Program-made: the position numbers and the translations under genes
NCBI GenBank assembly: GCA_025800245.1
Contig: JAOXSA010000436.1
Location: forward strand, 1-53,632
Direction of reading: 5' to 3'
Length of the DNA: 53,632 bases
DNA from: Amphritea sp.
Lineage (GTDB): Bacteria > Pseudomonadota > Gammaproteobacteria > Pseudomonadales > Balneatricaceae
The notes under the pieces: generated by a model
Told to the model about the DNA's origin: nothing
Databases searched by the model: none
What the model saw: the letters and a program-made list of their open reading frames with translations, nothing else
Shown: in pieces, positions 8,968 through 16,787 of the stretch
How positions within the stretch are numbered: the first letter of the stretch is position 1
Layout of the letters: each line of letters begins with the position of its first letter

Positions 8968-10656
8968 ATGGGTGATATCTTCTATCTGATGCTGCGGCGG
9001 CTGCGAATGCCGCTGATAACTCTGATTACTATCTATTCGGTCGCGACCGTAGGTTTTGTGCTGATCCCGGGCCAGGATGATCAGGGAAATGTCTGGCATA
9101 TGGATTTCTTCCATGCCATCTATTTTGTCAGTTTTATGGGCTCTACCATTGGTTTCGGTGAGATCCCTTATGCCTTTACATCGGCTCAGCGGGCCTGGAC
9201 GCTGGTATCGATCTACGGCACGGTTATCGCCTGGTTGTACAGCATTGGTTCCCTACTGGCTTTGCTGCAGGAACCTGTATTCGGGCGTATGTTGCGACGC
9301 CGTTCTTTTGCCAATGAAGTAGGCAACTTTAATGAGCCGTTTTACCTTATCTGTGGCTACGGGATAACCGGCGGTGCAATCGTTAAGAAGCTCAGCCAGC
9401 GGGGTATGCGGAGCGTCGTTATCGATATTAATCAGGAGCGAATCGACCGGCTGGAGATGGATGATCTGCCAATCCGGGTGCCGGGACTCTGTGCGGATGC
9501 GTCATTACCCGAGGCGCTGGATGATGCCGGATTGCAGCACTCAAGCTGTGTCGGTGTTCTGGCGCTGACCAACAATGACAACGTTAACCTGTCGATCTCG
9601 ATTGCCAGTAAACTGCTTGCTCCCGAACGGATAGTGATCAGCCGTACAGAAAGTGATGTGAACGCTCGTAATCTGGCGTCATTCGGTACTGATCACATTG
9701 TTGACCCATTCAGAGCCTACGCAGAATATCTTTCACTGGCGGCTCATGCTCCGTATATGCACCTTGTGTATGACTGGCTGGTAAATCCTTATCACCGACC
9801 ACTTTCTGCGGCATACAAGAAAACCACCGGGCGCTGGATAATCTGTGGCTTTGGTCGCTTCGGTAAGGCGCTCTATAAAGAATTTAACGACCACGATGTA
9901 GAACTGGTGCTGCTGGATGATAATCCCGAGCAGCTCACCGGTTTTGAGAATTTCGTTATCGGTCTGGGAACCGAGGCACAGACACTGGAACAGGCAGGTG
10001 TACGCGATGCTGTCGGTATTATTGCCGGTACTGATAATGATGCGGATAACCTGTCGATCATTATGACTGCCCGTGAGTTGAATCCGAAGCTGGTTACGGT
10101 GGTCCGGCAGAATCTGAATACCAATAAGCTGGTGTATAAGAACTCCAAGGCCGATTTTGTGATGGAGCCGGGGCATATTATTGCGAACCGGATTCTGGCT
10201 AAGATCAAGACTCCGTTGCTGCCTGTGTTTATCGATCGGATGCAGCAACATGATGATGTCTGGGCGCATACTCTGCTGAACCGTATGAGCAGTCTGGCAT
10301 CAAATCGGGAACTGGACAGCTGGTCATTTACTGTCAGCGAAGAGACTACACCCGCCATCCTAGAGATAATCAATGATGGTATGGAGGTGAAGCTCAGCAA
10401 GTTGCTTAAAGATCCTCGCCACCGTAAAGATCAGTTACCCTGCTTTCCATTGATGCTGCGACGGCAGGATGAGCTGGATCTGTTACCCGGTGAACTGACA
10501 TTGCTTCAGGCAGGTGATGAGATTCTGTTTTGTGGCCTGAGTGAAGCCCATTCGCAAATGGAATGGAGTGTCAATAACTACAATATTCTCTATTACCTGC
10601 TGACAGGAGAGGAGCCAAGCCATAATGTGCTGGCCAGAATCCTGAAAAAAATCTGA
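8968..10656 (+). CDS. Potassium channel protein with two TrkA-N/RCK domains
   Basis: This 562-aa protein has two transmembrane helices flanking a pore loop whose filter reads STIGFGE, a variant of the canonical TVGYGD. Two Rossmann-type TrkA-N domains follow, the first starting at LICGYGITGGA and the second at IICGFGRFGKA, and a TrkA-C-like end. It is expected to be an inner-membrane K+ channel gated by nucleotide or other ligand binding to the RCK ring. The gene follows the small membrane protein closely, and its stop overlaps the start of the DMT gene by one base, so the three probably form an operon. Confidence 0.88.
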   Translation: MGDIFYLMLRRLRMPLITLITIYSVATVGFVLIPGQDDQGNVWHMDFFHAIYFVSFMGSTIGFGEIPYAFTSAQRAWTLVSIYGTVIAWLYSIGSLLALLQEPVFGRMLRRRSFANEVGNFNEPFYLICGYGITGGAIVKKLSQRGMRSVVIDINQERIDRLEMDDLPIRVPGLCADASLPEALDDAGLQHSSCVGVLALTNNDNVNLSISIASKLLAPERIVISRTESDVNARNLASFGTDHIVDPFRAYAEYLSLAAHAPYMHLVYDWLVNPYHRPLSAAYKKTTGRWIICGFGRFGKALYKEFNDHDVELVLLDDNPEQLTGFENFVIGLGTEAQTLEQAGVRDAVGIIAGTDNDADNLSIIMTARELNPKLVTVVRQNLNTNKLVYKNSKADFVMEPGHIIANRILAKIKTPLLPVFIDRMQQHDDVWAHTLLNRMSSLASNRELDSWSFTVSEETTPAILEIINDGMEVKLSKLLKDPRHRKDQLPCFPLMLRRQDELDLLPGELTLLQAGDEILFCGLSEAHSQMEWSVNNYNILYYLLTGEEPSHNVLARILKKI

Positions 10657-11552
10657 TGCCATATTTTCTTCTTACGATGACCGTGCTGTTCTGGGCCGGT
10701 AACTTTGTTACTGCGCGGGCCGTTCATGCTGATTTTCCGCCGCTGACGATGTCTTTTATGCGCTGGAGTCTGGCATTTCTGATAATTCTGCCGTTTGTTC
10801 TGCCAAGGCTATGGCGTAAGCGGGATGTTATCCGTAAGCACCTGAAAATATTAATTCTGCTGGGAGTTGTCGGGGTAGCCAGCTTTAACTCGCTGATCTA
10901 CATCGGTGTACAAACAACACAGGCAAGTAATGCCACGCTGATGCAGTCAGCCATTCCGATTATGATTCTGGTGATCTGTTCATTGTTTCTGGGGGAACGG
11001 GTGGCTGGTAAACAGTGGTTGGGAGTATTTATTTCGCTGGCTGGGGTGATGGCGTTGGTGGCGCGGGGCAGTATCGATAACCTTCTGGGATTATCATTCA
11101 ATAGTGGCGACCTATGGATTATTGCAGCGGTGGTCTGCTGGTCGGTTTACTCCGTACTACTGCGGTGGAAACCGACTGAACTGGACGGCTTCACGTTCTT
11201 TGGTTTCACTGTGCTGGTGGCGGTCGTTGTGTTATCGCCTTTCATGCTTTCTGAATGGCTGGCGGGGCAGCGACCGGAATGGAAAACGGAAACTGTTTCA
11301 GCCATTTTTTATATGGCGATCTGTCCATCGATTCTGTCCTACATTTTCTGGAACCGTGGTGTGGCAGAGCTGGGACCCGCGACTGCAGGCTTGTTTATCC
11401 ACCTGATGCCCCTTTTTGGGTTAGTTCTGTCAGTTTTATTTTTGAACGAGACCGTAGAAACTTTCCATTTTGCAGGTATAGGTTTAATATTTTGCGGCAT
11501 CTATCTGGCGATCCTATCGGCCCGGAAAAGTGCACAGGCGAAACCATCCTGA
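10656..11552 (+). CDS. EamA/DMT-family exporter
   Basis: A 298-aa integral membrane protein with about ten hydrophobic helices, arranged as two EamA repeats (ARAVHADFPPLTMSFMRWSLAF in the first half; the second half begins near LWIIAAVVCWSVYSVLL). Members export amino acids or other small metabolites; the substrate cannot be read from the sequence. The start overlaps the channel stop (TGATG). Confidence 0.88.
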   Translation: MPYFLLTMTVLFWAGNFVTARAVHADFPPLTMSFMRWSLAFLIILPFVLPRLWRKRDVIRKHLKILILLGVVGVASFNSLIYIGVQTTQASNATLMQSAIPIMILVICSLFLGERVAGKQWLGVFISLAGVMALVARGSIDNLLGLSFNSGDLWIIAAVVCWSVYSVLLRWKPTELDGFTFFGFTVLVAVVVLSPFMLSEWLAGQRPEWKTETVSAIFYMAICPSILSYIFWNRGVAELGPATAGLFIHLMPLFGLVLSVLFLNETVETFHFAGIGLIFCGIYLAILSARKSAQAKPS

Positions 11553-11643
11553 AATACGGAAGAGTTCGCCCGGTCTACATAAGAAATGTCCGGCATTGTG
11601 AGCAGTCGCAACAGCCGGAATGTTTTCCACTCAAGGAGTTTCT

Positions 11644-12531
11644 ATGCGTACCCTGTTGATCTCATTCTTTGCTCTGGTTATCGGTTTTGGTGTGGCCGTT
11701 CCCGATGCTGAAGCAAAACGTTTAGGCGGTGGTTCAAGCCTTGGTAAGTCTTTCTTTACGCCCAAAAAAGCGAAACCGGCTGCGCCCACTCAGCAAAAGG
11801 CAGCTACGGGTACCAGCGCGGCTCAGAAAGCACAGCCACGCCGCAGTGGTTTCGGCGGCATGATGGCTGGTCTTCTGGCAGGCGGTCTGTTGGGTGCGCT
11901 GTTCTTCGGTGGCGCATTTGATGGTATCCAGTTTATGGATATTCTCCTGATTGGATTGCTGATCTTTGTTGCGATCAAGTTGTTCTCCGGAATGAAGAAA
12001 GCTCAGGGGCCGCAGTATGCCGGGCATCAGCAGAATAATCAGAGTAACAGCGCTGAGCAGTACCGTCAGCAGCATCAGGAACCTCAGACATTCCAGCAAC
12101 CACAGGAACCTCTGTCACCGACTCCGGGTGCAGGTTTCAGTTTTGGTGAATCTGAGATGCAACTGCCACAGTGGTTTAATGAAGCTGCATTTGTCGAAGG
12201 TGCTAAGCAGCACTTCAACCATCTGCAAAAGGCCTGGGATAATTCAGACTGGAATGAGATTGCTACTTATACCACACCGGAATTGCTGGAGGTTCTGCAG
12301 CAGGAGCGTGCGAAACAGCCTTCGAATCAGAATACCGAAGTGGTTTCAGTGATGGCCGAACTGGCTAACTTTACCGATAACGGTGATCACGTGGTTGCAA
12401 CGATCAACTTCTATGGCTGGCTGCGTGAAGATGGCCATGAGACCGCAGAGTTCAGTGAACTGTGGCATCTGTCCCGTGATATGAGTCAGCCGAATACTGA
12501 CTGGATGATTGTTGGTATTCAGCAGCACTGA
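11644..12531 (+). CDS. Tim44-like domain protein
   Basis: The 295-aa protein has a signal peptide (MRTLLISFFALVIGFG...AEA), a basic AKRLGGGSSLGKS segment, and a Gly-rich hydrophobic region (GGMMAGLLAGGLLGALFFGG plus DILLIGLLIFVAIKLF). After a Gln-rich linker comes a C-terminal Tim44-like domain (residues about 180-295, FVEGAKQHFNHLQKAWDNSD). Bacterial members are envelope-associated and of unclear role. The ATG at 11644 is preferred over an open codon at 11620 because AAGGAG is 6 bases upstream and the signal peptide starts there. Confidence 0.85.
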   Translation: MRTLLISFFALVIGFGVAVPDAEAKRLGGGSSLGKSFFTPKKAKPAAPTQQKAATGTSAAQKAQPRRSGFGGMMAGLLAGGLLGALFFGGAFDGIQFMDILLIGLLIFVAIKLFSGMKKAQGPQYAGHQQNNQSNSAEQYRQQHQEPQTFQQPQEPLSPTPGAGFSFGESEMQLPQWFNEAAFVEGAKQHFNHLQKAWDNSDWNEIATYTTPELLEVLQQERAKQPSNQNTEVVSVMAELANFTDNGDHVVATINFYGWLREDGHETAEFSELWHLSRDMSQPNTDWMIVGIQQH

Positions 12532-12559
12532 TTGTTAAATCAGTCCATAACGATTCAGA

Positions 12560-12588
12560 AAACGCACCGTATCCCGGTGCGTTTTTTA
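12560..12588 (+). terminator. Intrinsic terminator after the Tim44-like gene
   Basis: ACGCACCG and CGGTGCGT form an 8-bp stem around TATCC, followed by a run of six T. It lies 29 bases past the stop and closes the unit. Confidence 0.85.
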
Positions 12589-12631
12589 TTTCTATACTCC
12601 CTATAAGATTGAATGTATCAGGGAGAGAGCA

Positions 12632-12994
12632 ATGCAACTGCAAAATAATACGATTAACTATGTTGAGTTTCCGGCCCGGGATCTGGAACAGAGCAAAGCG
12701 TTTTTCAGTCAGGTGTTTGGTTGGAGTTTCACTGATTTTGGTGAGGAATATACCGCGTTTGATCAACAGGGGATTCAGGGTGGGTTCTTTAAGGTAGATT
12801 TAACCTCTGACACCCGTACCGGTGCAGCACTGATCGTGCTGTATCATGATGATCTTGAAAGCATACAGGTAAAGGTCGAAGCGGCTGGTGGCATCATCTG
12901 TAAACCGATATTCAGCTTTCCCGGTGGACGCCGTTTTCATTTTACAGAGCCCAGCGGAAATGAGCTTGCGGTATGGTCTGACCAGGGTATCTGA
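12632..12994 (+). CDS. VOC (glyoxalase/bleomycin-resistance fold) protein
   Basis: The 120-aa protein has one paired beta-alpha-beta-beta-beta VOC module: NTINYVEFPARDLEQSKAFF...FGW at the start and GGRRFHFTEPSGNELAVW at the end. This subgroup (YkoI/PhnB-like, one VOC domain) often binds a metal, but the substrate is unknown. GGGAGAG precedes the ATG. It stands alone between a terminator and the BLUF gene. Confidence 0.85.
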   Translation: MQLQNNTINYVEFPARDLEQSKAFFSQVFGWSFTDFGEEYTAFDQQGIQGGFFKVDLTSDTRTGAALIVLYHDDLESIQVKVEAAGGIICKPIFSFPGGRRFHFTEPSGNELAVWSDQGI

Positions 12995-13018
12995 TTTTCA
13001 TCTGAAGTGATCGACGTT

Positions 13019-13051
13019 GCTGTCTGGTAACTATTTTGGTGATCAGACAGC
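13019..13051. promoter_or_regulatory. 8-bp inverted repeat upstream of the BLUF gene
   Basis: GCTGTCTG (13019-13026) and CAGACAGC (13044-13051) are perfect inverted copies separated by 17 bases. The site lies 95 bases upstream of the BLUF start. It may be an operator or the end of the VOC transcript. Confidence 0.35.
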
Positions 13052-13145
13052 ACTGATTCATGCTGCCGGTGCTGGCGTTAATGGATCTTTCTGCGTAACT
13101 TGAAGTGGATCGATGATTCAAAAACGGACTTCAGAGGGACATGAA

Positions 13146-13574
13146 ATGGAACTGGTTCATTCGATGTATTGCAGCGTAGCCAAAGATCCGGAACTATCTT
13201 CCGAATCACTGGAAGAGATTCTGGAGCAGAGTCGTACTAATAATGCCCGCCAGAATATAACGGGTATTCTGTTGTTCGATTCAGGTAGTTTCTTTCAGGT
13301 TCTGGAAGGTGACAGGGAACAGATCGAAGCTTTGCTTAAGCGAATTAAGTTCGACTCCAGGCATACCCAGATGACTCTGTTGATCACCGAACCAATTGAG
13401 GAGCGGAGCTTCGGAGAGTGGTCAATGGGATACCCGAAAGTCACTAAAGAGGATCTGCAGAGCATCTCTGGTCTGAATGATTTTTTTGCTGCCGGCCAAT
13501 CCTTTATGCAGCTGGAGCAAGGGCGGGCCAAAACGTTGCTCGAGGCGTTTAAAAAAGGGCGTTGGCATTTGTAA
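13146..13574 (+). CDS. BLUF-domain blue-light sensor (stand-alone)
   Basis: The 142-aa protein is a short BLUF photoreceptor. The flavin-contacting residues are present: Tyr8 (HSMYCSVA), Asn33 (SRTNNAR) and Gln51 (FFQVLEG), the counterparts of PixD Tyr8, Asn32 and Gln50, plus the Trp and Met of GEWSMGY. About 45 C-terminal residues follow with no output domain, as in PixD-type proteins that signal by protein contacts. The start at 13146 has GAGGGAC upstream; an upstream in-frame codon at 13113 is open but lacks this spacing. Two genes of unknown function follow on the same strand. Confidence 0.92.
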   Translation: MELVHSMYCSVAKDPELSSESLEEILEQSRTNNARQNITGILLFDSGSFFQVLEGDREQIEALLKRIKFDSRHTQMTLLITEPIEERSFGEWSMGYPKVTKEDLQSISGLNDFFAAGQSFMQLEQGRAKTLLEAFKKGRWHL

Positions 13575-13610
13575 CCGAGTTTTCGCACAGATTTATTCAG
13601 GGTAGGTGGT

Positions 13611-13988
13611 ATGAGTTTAAGTAAAATCGGATTAACGCTGCTGTTACTGTCTTTTTCTGCATTACTTCCCGTACATGCTGAGGAGCATGGGGAGATGAGA
13701 GTATCCGGGCAGAACACTGAAATATGGGATCAGACTCTGATGCAGTGGATCGGTGTGGAACGCTTCTGGCTGAATTATGCCGAGTCAAAAGGCGGTCTGA
13801 CCTGGGGGCGGGGATCAGAGTATCCGGAATACAGCCAGGTGAGAGAGTTTGATCTGTTTCTGGTTGAACTGGAGCAGGGCAATTGCCTGATGGAGTTTTT
13901 CCACAATCGCTGGCGCAGAGCCAATGATGTCCGGCGCTGGAATGATCAGCTCAACCACTACGGTGGTTGTCCTCACGTATTTGACTGA
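13611..13988 (+). CDS. Small secreted protein downstream of the BLUF gene
   Basis: The 125-aa product has a clear signal peptide (KIGLTLLLLSFSALLPVHA, cleavage before EEHG). The mature part is rich in Trp and Arg (ERFWLNYAESKGGLTWGRG, HNRWRRANDVRRW) and has two cysteines. I do not recognise the family. AGGTGGT precedes the ATG. It lies between the BLUF gene and a DUF817 membrane protein gene with gaps of 36 and 24 bases, so the three are likely co-transcribed. Confidence 0.72.
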   Translation: MSLSKIGLTLLLLSFSALLPVHAEEHGEMRVSGQNTEIWDQTLMQWIGVERFWLNYAESKGGLTWGRGSEYPEYSQVREFDLFLVELEQGNCLMEFFHNRWRRANDVRRWNDQLNHYGGCPHVFD

Positions 13989-14012
13989 TTATTGACAGGC
14001 TTCAACACATAC

Positions 14013-14831
14013 ATGGATGTAAAACTATTTCTTAAAGAGTTCTGGTTGTTCGGCCTTAAGCAGGCTTACGCCTGTCTGTTTGGCGGTTTTCTGATATTGG
14101 TTATGATAGTGACGGCATACTGGTATCCACTTGATAGTCTGCACCGGTATGATTTCATCTTTCTGGCCGCTATCGGCTTTCAGATACTGCTGTTGCTGAC
14201 CAGGCTGGAAACACTCAGAGAATCACTTGTTATCGTGATTTTTCATATCGTTGCCACGGTGATGGAGCTGTTTAAAACCTCGGATGCGATTGGCTCATGG
14301 TACTACCCGGAAGAGTATGTGTTCGGGATCGGCAATGTGCCTTTGTTTACCGGATTCATGTACAGCGCGGTGGGCAGTTACATTGCCAGAATATGGCGGA
14401 TTTTTGATTTTGAGTTTTCCTCATATCCATCAAAGTCGCTGAGCGTGGTGCTGGTAGTGCTGATCTATCTGAACTTCTTCAGTCATCACTTTATCTACGA
14501 TTTCCGCTGGTGGCTTATGGCGGCAACCGTTGTGCTGTTCTACCGCACGCATATCTTTTTCCGGGTAAGTAGCAGGTATCGGCAGATGCCGGTGCTGTTG
14601 GGCTGGTTTCTGGTGGCGCTGTTTATCTGGATTGCTGAAAATATTGCGACCTACGCGAATATCTGGATCTATCCGAATCAGGCAGAACAGTGGCAGATGG
14701 TTTCTTTCTCAAAGCTCAGTTCCTGGTACCTTCTGATGTTGTTGAGCTTTGTGCTGGTATCGCTGATCAATACAATCAGATTGCATGAAAAACAAGTAGA
14801 AAGAGCTGTGCCGGAAAGCGTCAGGCAATAG
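14013..14831 (+). CDS. DUF817 integral membrane protein
   Basis: A 272-aa protein with seven or eight hydrophobic helices. The motif [20 protein letters not shown] and the conserved WRIFDFEF segment fit the DUF817 family, whose function is unknown. A TTG at 13992 is in frame and could extend it by seven residues; neither start has a strong ribosome site. It follows the BLUF and small secreted genes and ends at a hairpin shared with yaaA. Confidence 0.8.
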   Translation: MDVKLFLKEFWLFGLKQAYACLFGGFLILVMIVTAYWYPLDSLHRYDFIFLAAIGFQILLLLTRLETLRESLVIVIFHIVATVMELFKTSDAIGSWYYPEEYVFGIGNVPLFTGFMYSAVGSYIARIWRIFDFEFSSYPSKSLSVVLVVLIYLNFFSHHFIYDFRWWLMAATVVLFYRTHIFFRVSSRYRQMPVLLGWFLVALFIWIAENIATYANIWIYPNQAEQWQMVSFSKLSSWYLLMLLSFVLVSLINTIRLHEKQVERAVPESVRQ

Positions 14832-14836
14832 GATGG

Positions 14837-14857
14837 AGGCCTGCCTGTGGCAGGCCT
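14837..14857. terminator. Hairpin between convergent DUF817 and yaaA genes
   Basis: AGGCCTGCC and GGCAGGCCT form a perfect 9-bp stem with a TGT loop. No T-run follows on either strand, so termination may be imperfect or rho-assisted. Confidence 0.5.
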
Positions 14858-14872
14858 AAGGGAGCAGGATGA

Positions 14873-15649
14873 TCAGGCCGCTTCTTTACGGGTGAATACC
14901 CAGGTATCCCCCTGAGACAGAGCTTCATCGTACTGATAGCCCGCCAGATCGAAGCCTTTCAGTTGTTCAGCGTCAGTGATCTGGTTCTTGATCGCGTAGC
15001 GGCACATCAGACCACGGGCTTTCTTGGCAAAGAAACTGATGATTTTGTACTGACCATTTTTCCAGTCCTTGAATACCGGTGTAATGGTACGGGCGTTGAG
15101 ATTCTTCGGTTTTACCGACTTGAAGTACTCATTGGAAGCCAGGTTAACCAGTACCGGTTCATTCTGCTCTGCCAGGGTCTGATTCAGATCATCGGTCACG
15201 ATATCCCCCCAGAAGCCATACAGATCCTTGCCCCGGCCATTGGCCAGCTTAGTGCCCATCTCTAAGCGATAAGGTTGCATCAGATCCAGCGGTTTCAGCA
15301 CACCGTACAGCCCCGACAGAATACGCAGATGCTGCTGGGTAAAGCTCAGCTCTTCTTCGCTGAAGTCAGCAGCGTTAAGGCCGCTGTATACATCACCGTT
15401 GAAAGCCAGCACTGCCTGTTTAGCGTTGCTGCTGTCAAACGGCTGGCTCCAGCTTTCATAGCGCGCCACATTCAGGGCCGAGAGCTTATCGCTGAGCTTC
15501 ATCAACTCAGCGATATCCTGGACAGACAGTGTGCGCAGTTGCTCAATAAGTTCCTGTGAGTGATCAAGGTGCACCGGCATACTGAACTGTTCAGTCTGGG
15601 CCGGAGTATCATAATCCAGGTTTTTTGCGGGTGAGATTACCAGTAGCAT
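14873..15649 (-). CDS. yaaA: Peroxide stress protein YaaA
   Basis: The 258-aa protein matches the YaaA/UPF0246 family (length 257 in E. coli). It opens with [15 protein letters not shown] and carries [28 protein letters not shown] and [18 protein letters not shown]. coli YaaA binds DNA, lowers free iron and limits oxidative damage. No OxyR site could be judged by eye. It is convergent with the DUF817 gene. Confidence 0.92.
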   Translation of the reverse strand: MLLVISPAKNLDYDTPAQTEQFSMPVHLDHSQELIEQLRTLSVQDIAELMKLSDKLSALNVARYESWSQPFDSSNAKQAVLAFNGDVYSGLNAADFSEEELSFTQQHLRILSGLYGVLKPLDLMQPYRLEMGTKLANGRGKDLYGFWGDIVTDDLNQTLAEQNEPVLVNLASNEYFKSVKPKNLNARTITPVFKDWKNGQYKIISFFAKKARGLMCRYAIKNQITDAEQLKGFDLAGYQYDEALSQGDTWVFTRKEAA

Positions 15650-15691
15650 AGTCTTATATCTGTCATTCGATTATTTGCAGTGATCCTAAAC

Positions 15692-15722
15692 TAAAAAGGC
15701 CAGCCCTGAAAAGAGCTGGCCT
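15692..15722 (-). terminator. Intrinsic terminator of the DUF2789 gene
   Basis: On the minus strand AGGCCAGC pairs with GCTGGCCT around a 10-base loop and is followed by TTTTAG. It lies 28 bases past the DUF2789 stop and upstream of yaaA. Confidence 0.75.
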
Positions 15723-15749
15723 GATTACTTCTGTCAATCGTGGCTATAG

Positions 15750-15983
15750 TCACGAGTGCAGGCGGATGTTCAGCTCATCGACAACTTCTGACCAGTCTGA
15801 ATCGCTTTCAAGACATTCCCGGATAAAACTGGCCTGGCTGGTGGTCCAGAATGTTGCCTCGTCAAGTTTAACTGACTGGCTGAACAGGGTATGGGTACGA
15901 ATAAACTGATCAATGGACATATCGTCGCTGGGCAGGCCCAGTTGCTCGAAAAGTGTATTCATACTGTGATCTGATCTGTCCAT
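15750..15983 (-). CDS. DUF2789 family small protein
   Basis: The 77-aa product matches the DUF2789 family: HSMNTLFEQLGLPSDD, then FIRTHTLFSQSVKLDEATFW and DWSEVVDELNIRL. Its function is unknown. The start at 15983 is chosen because AGGAGG lies six bases upstream; the frame is open for seven more codons. It is flanked downstream by its own terminator and upstream by the IS5-type mobile element. Confidence 0.82.
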   Translation of the reverse strand: MDRSDHSMNTLFEQLGLPSDDMSIDQFIRTHTLFSQSVKLDEATFWTTSQASFIRECLESDSDWSEVVDELNIRLHS

Positions 15984-16065
15984 CGTGACCTCCTGCATTT
16001 TCACAAAGGGGGGATAGCAGTGAAGAAAGTGTTGGTCACGGAATGAGCTTTGTCAAAAGCCTTAG

Positions 16066-16343
16066 GGAACCTGCGAGTAAGTCAGGCACTTTCTCTGCGG
16101 GACGATAAAGCCGCCTTATACGCGAAAGCGTACGCAGTGAATGGCGAGCCCTTTGCAAGTGCGCTGACACTGTAGAAGGCGGCTTTAGCGCCCGCCCTAC
16201 GGGGCTTGCAGAGCGATCCGATCTCTGTGTTAGCGATTTTCGTCCGGCAGGCGCACCTGAGGCAACCAGCATGCCTGTAATCGTTGTCGTGAGCTCGAAC
16301 CGCTCTGAAAGCCTGAGGTGTGCCTGACTTGTTCGTAGGTTCC
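16066..16343. mobile_element. 278-bp MITE-like element with IS5-type ends
   Basis: Terminal inverted repeats of 24 bp (16066-16089 and 16320-16343) start GGAACCT and end AAGTCAGGCAC, agreeing at 21 of 24 positions. The same four bases, TTAG, flank both ends (16062-16065 and 16344-16347), which fits the YTAR target duplication of the IS5 subgroup. The termini resemble the IS5 end (GGAAGGTGCGAATAAG). An inner pair of perfect 11-bp repeats (16107-16117 and 16176-16186, AAAGCCGCCTT) adds a second stem. No transposase frame is present, so this is a non-autonomous element. Confidence 0.82.
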
Positions 16344-16643
16344 TTAGTCTTCCCGCTGAGCTTTGATCAGCTTCTCTTTATTGTCGATTTTGATATATAC
16401 AGTCAGTGCGCCCAAGGTACCGGCGGCAACCAGAATAGCTTTAAGCAGTTGGTTAGCCCCTTCGTTACCGACCAGCAGAATGTACATTGAAGAGACAATC
16501 AGGCCGCCAACAAAACACAGGGCGCTGATCAGCAGGCAGTTCACAACAGTCACTGCGCTACGGTTCGGCGCGCGTTTCAGCAGTACAACAAAAGCAGTCA
16601 GCAAAGAGGCCAGTACAATAAAGGAGGGAATCTGTTCGAGCAT
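16344..16643 (-). CDS. Small membrane protein of unknown function
   Basis: The 99-aa product has three hydrophobic segments (IPSFIVLASLLTAFVVLL, VVNCLLISALCFVGGLIV and an Ala/Leu-rich helix LLKAILVAAGTLGALTVYI) and a charged C-terminus (KIDNKEKLIKAQRED). The family was not recognised. Its TAA stop is part of the TTAG target duplication of the adjacent element, so the insertion struck exactly at the stop codon without changing the protein end. Confidence 0.62.
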   Translation of the reverse strand: MLEQIPSFIVLASLLTAFVVLLKRAPNRSAVTVVNCLLISALCFVGGLIVSSMYILLVGNEGANQLLKAILVAAGTLGALTVYIKIDNKEKLIKAQRED

Positions 16644-16787
16644 GGTGTTTCCTTAGGGATATCGCAAGTGGGCTATTTGTATCACCCTTTGCAGGGTGAA
16701 AGATAGTCCCCGATGGTGTGAGAGCCGCCTCGTTTCTTGTATTATAAGCGTCAGTTTTTTCAGGATTTCCGGATAGAAGAACACAAC

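Noticed and set aside
16036-16272. 78-aa open frame on the minus strand inside the mobile element
   Set aside because: It crosses the left terminal repeat, has low-complexity Arg/Leu/Ser composition and no ribosome site; it is a by-product of the GC-rich stems.
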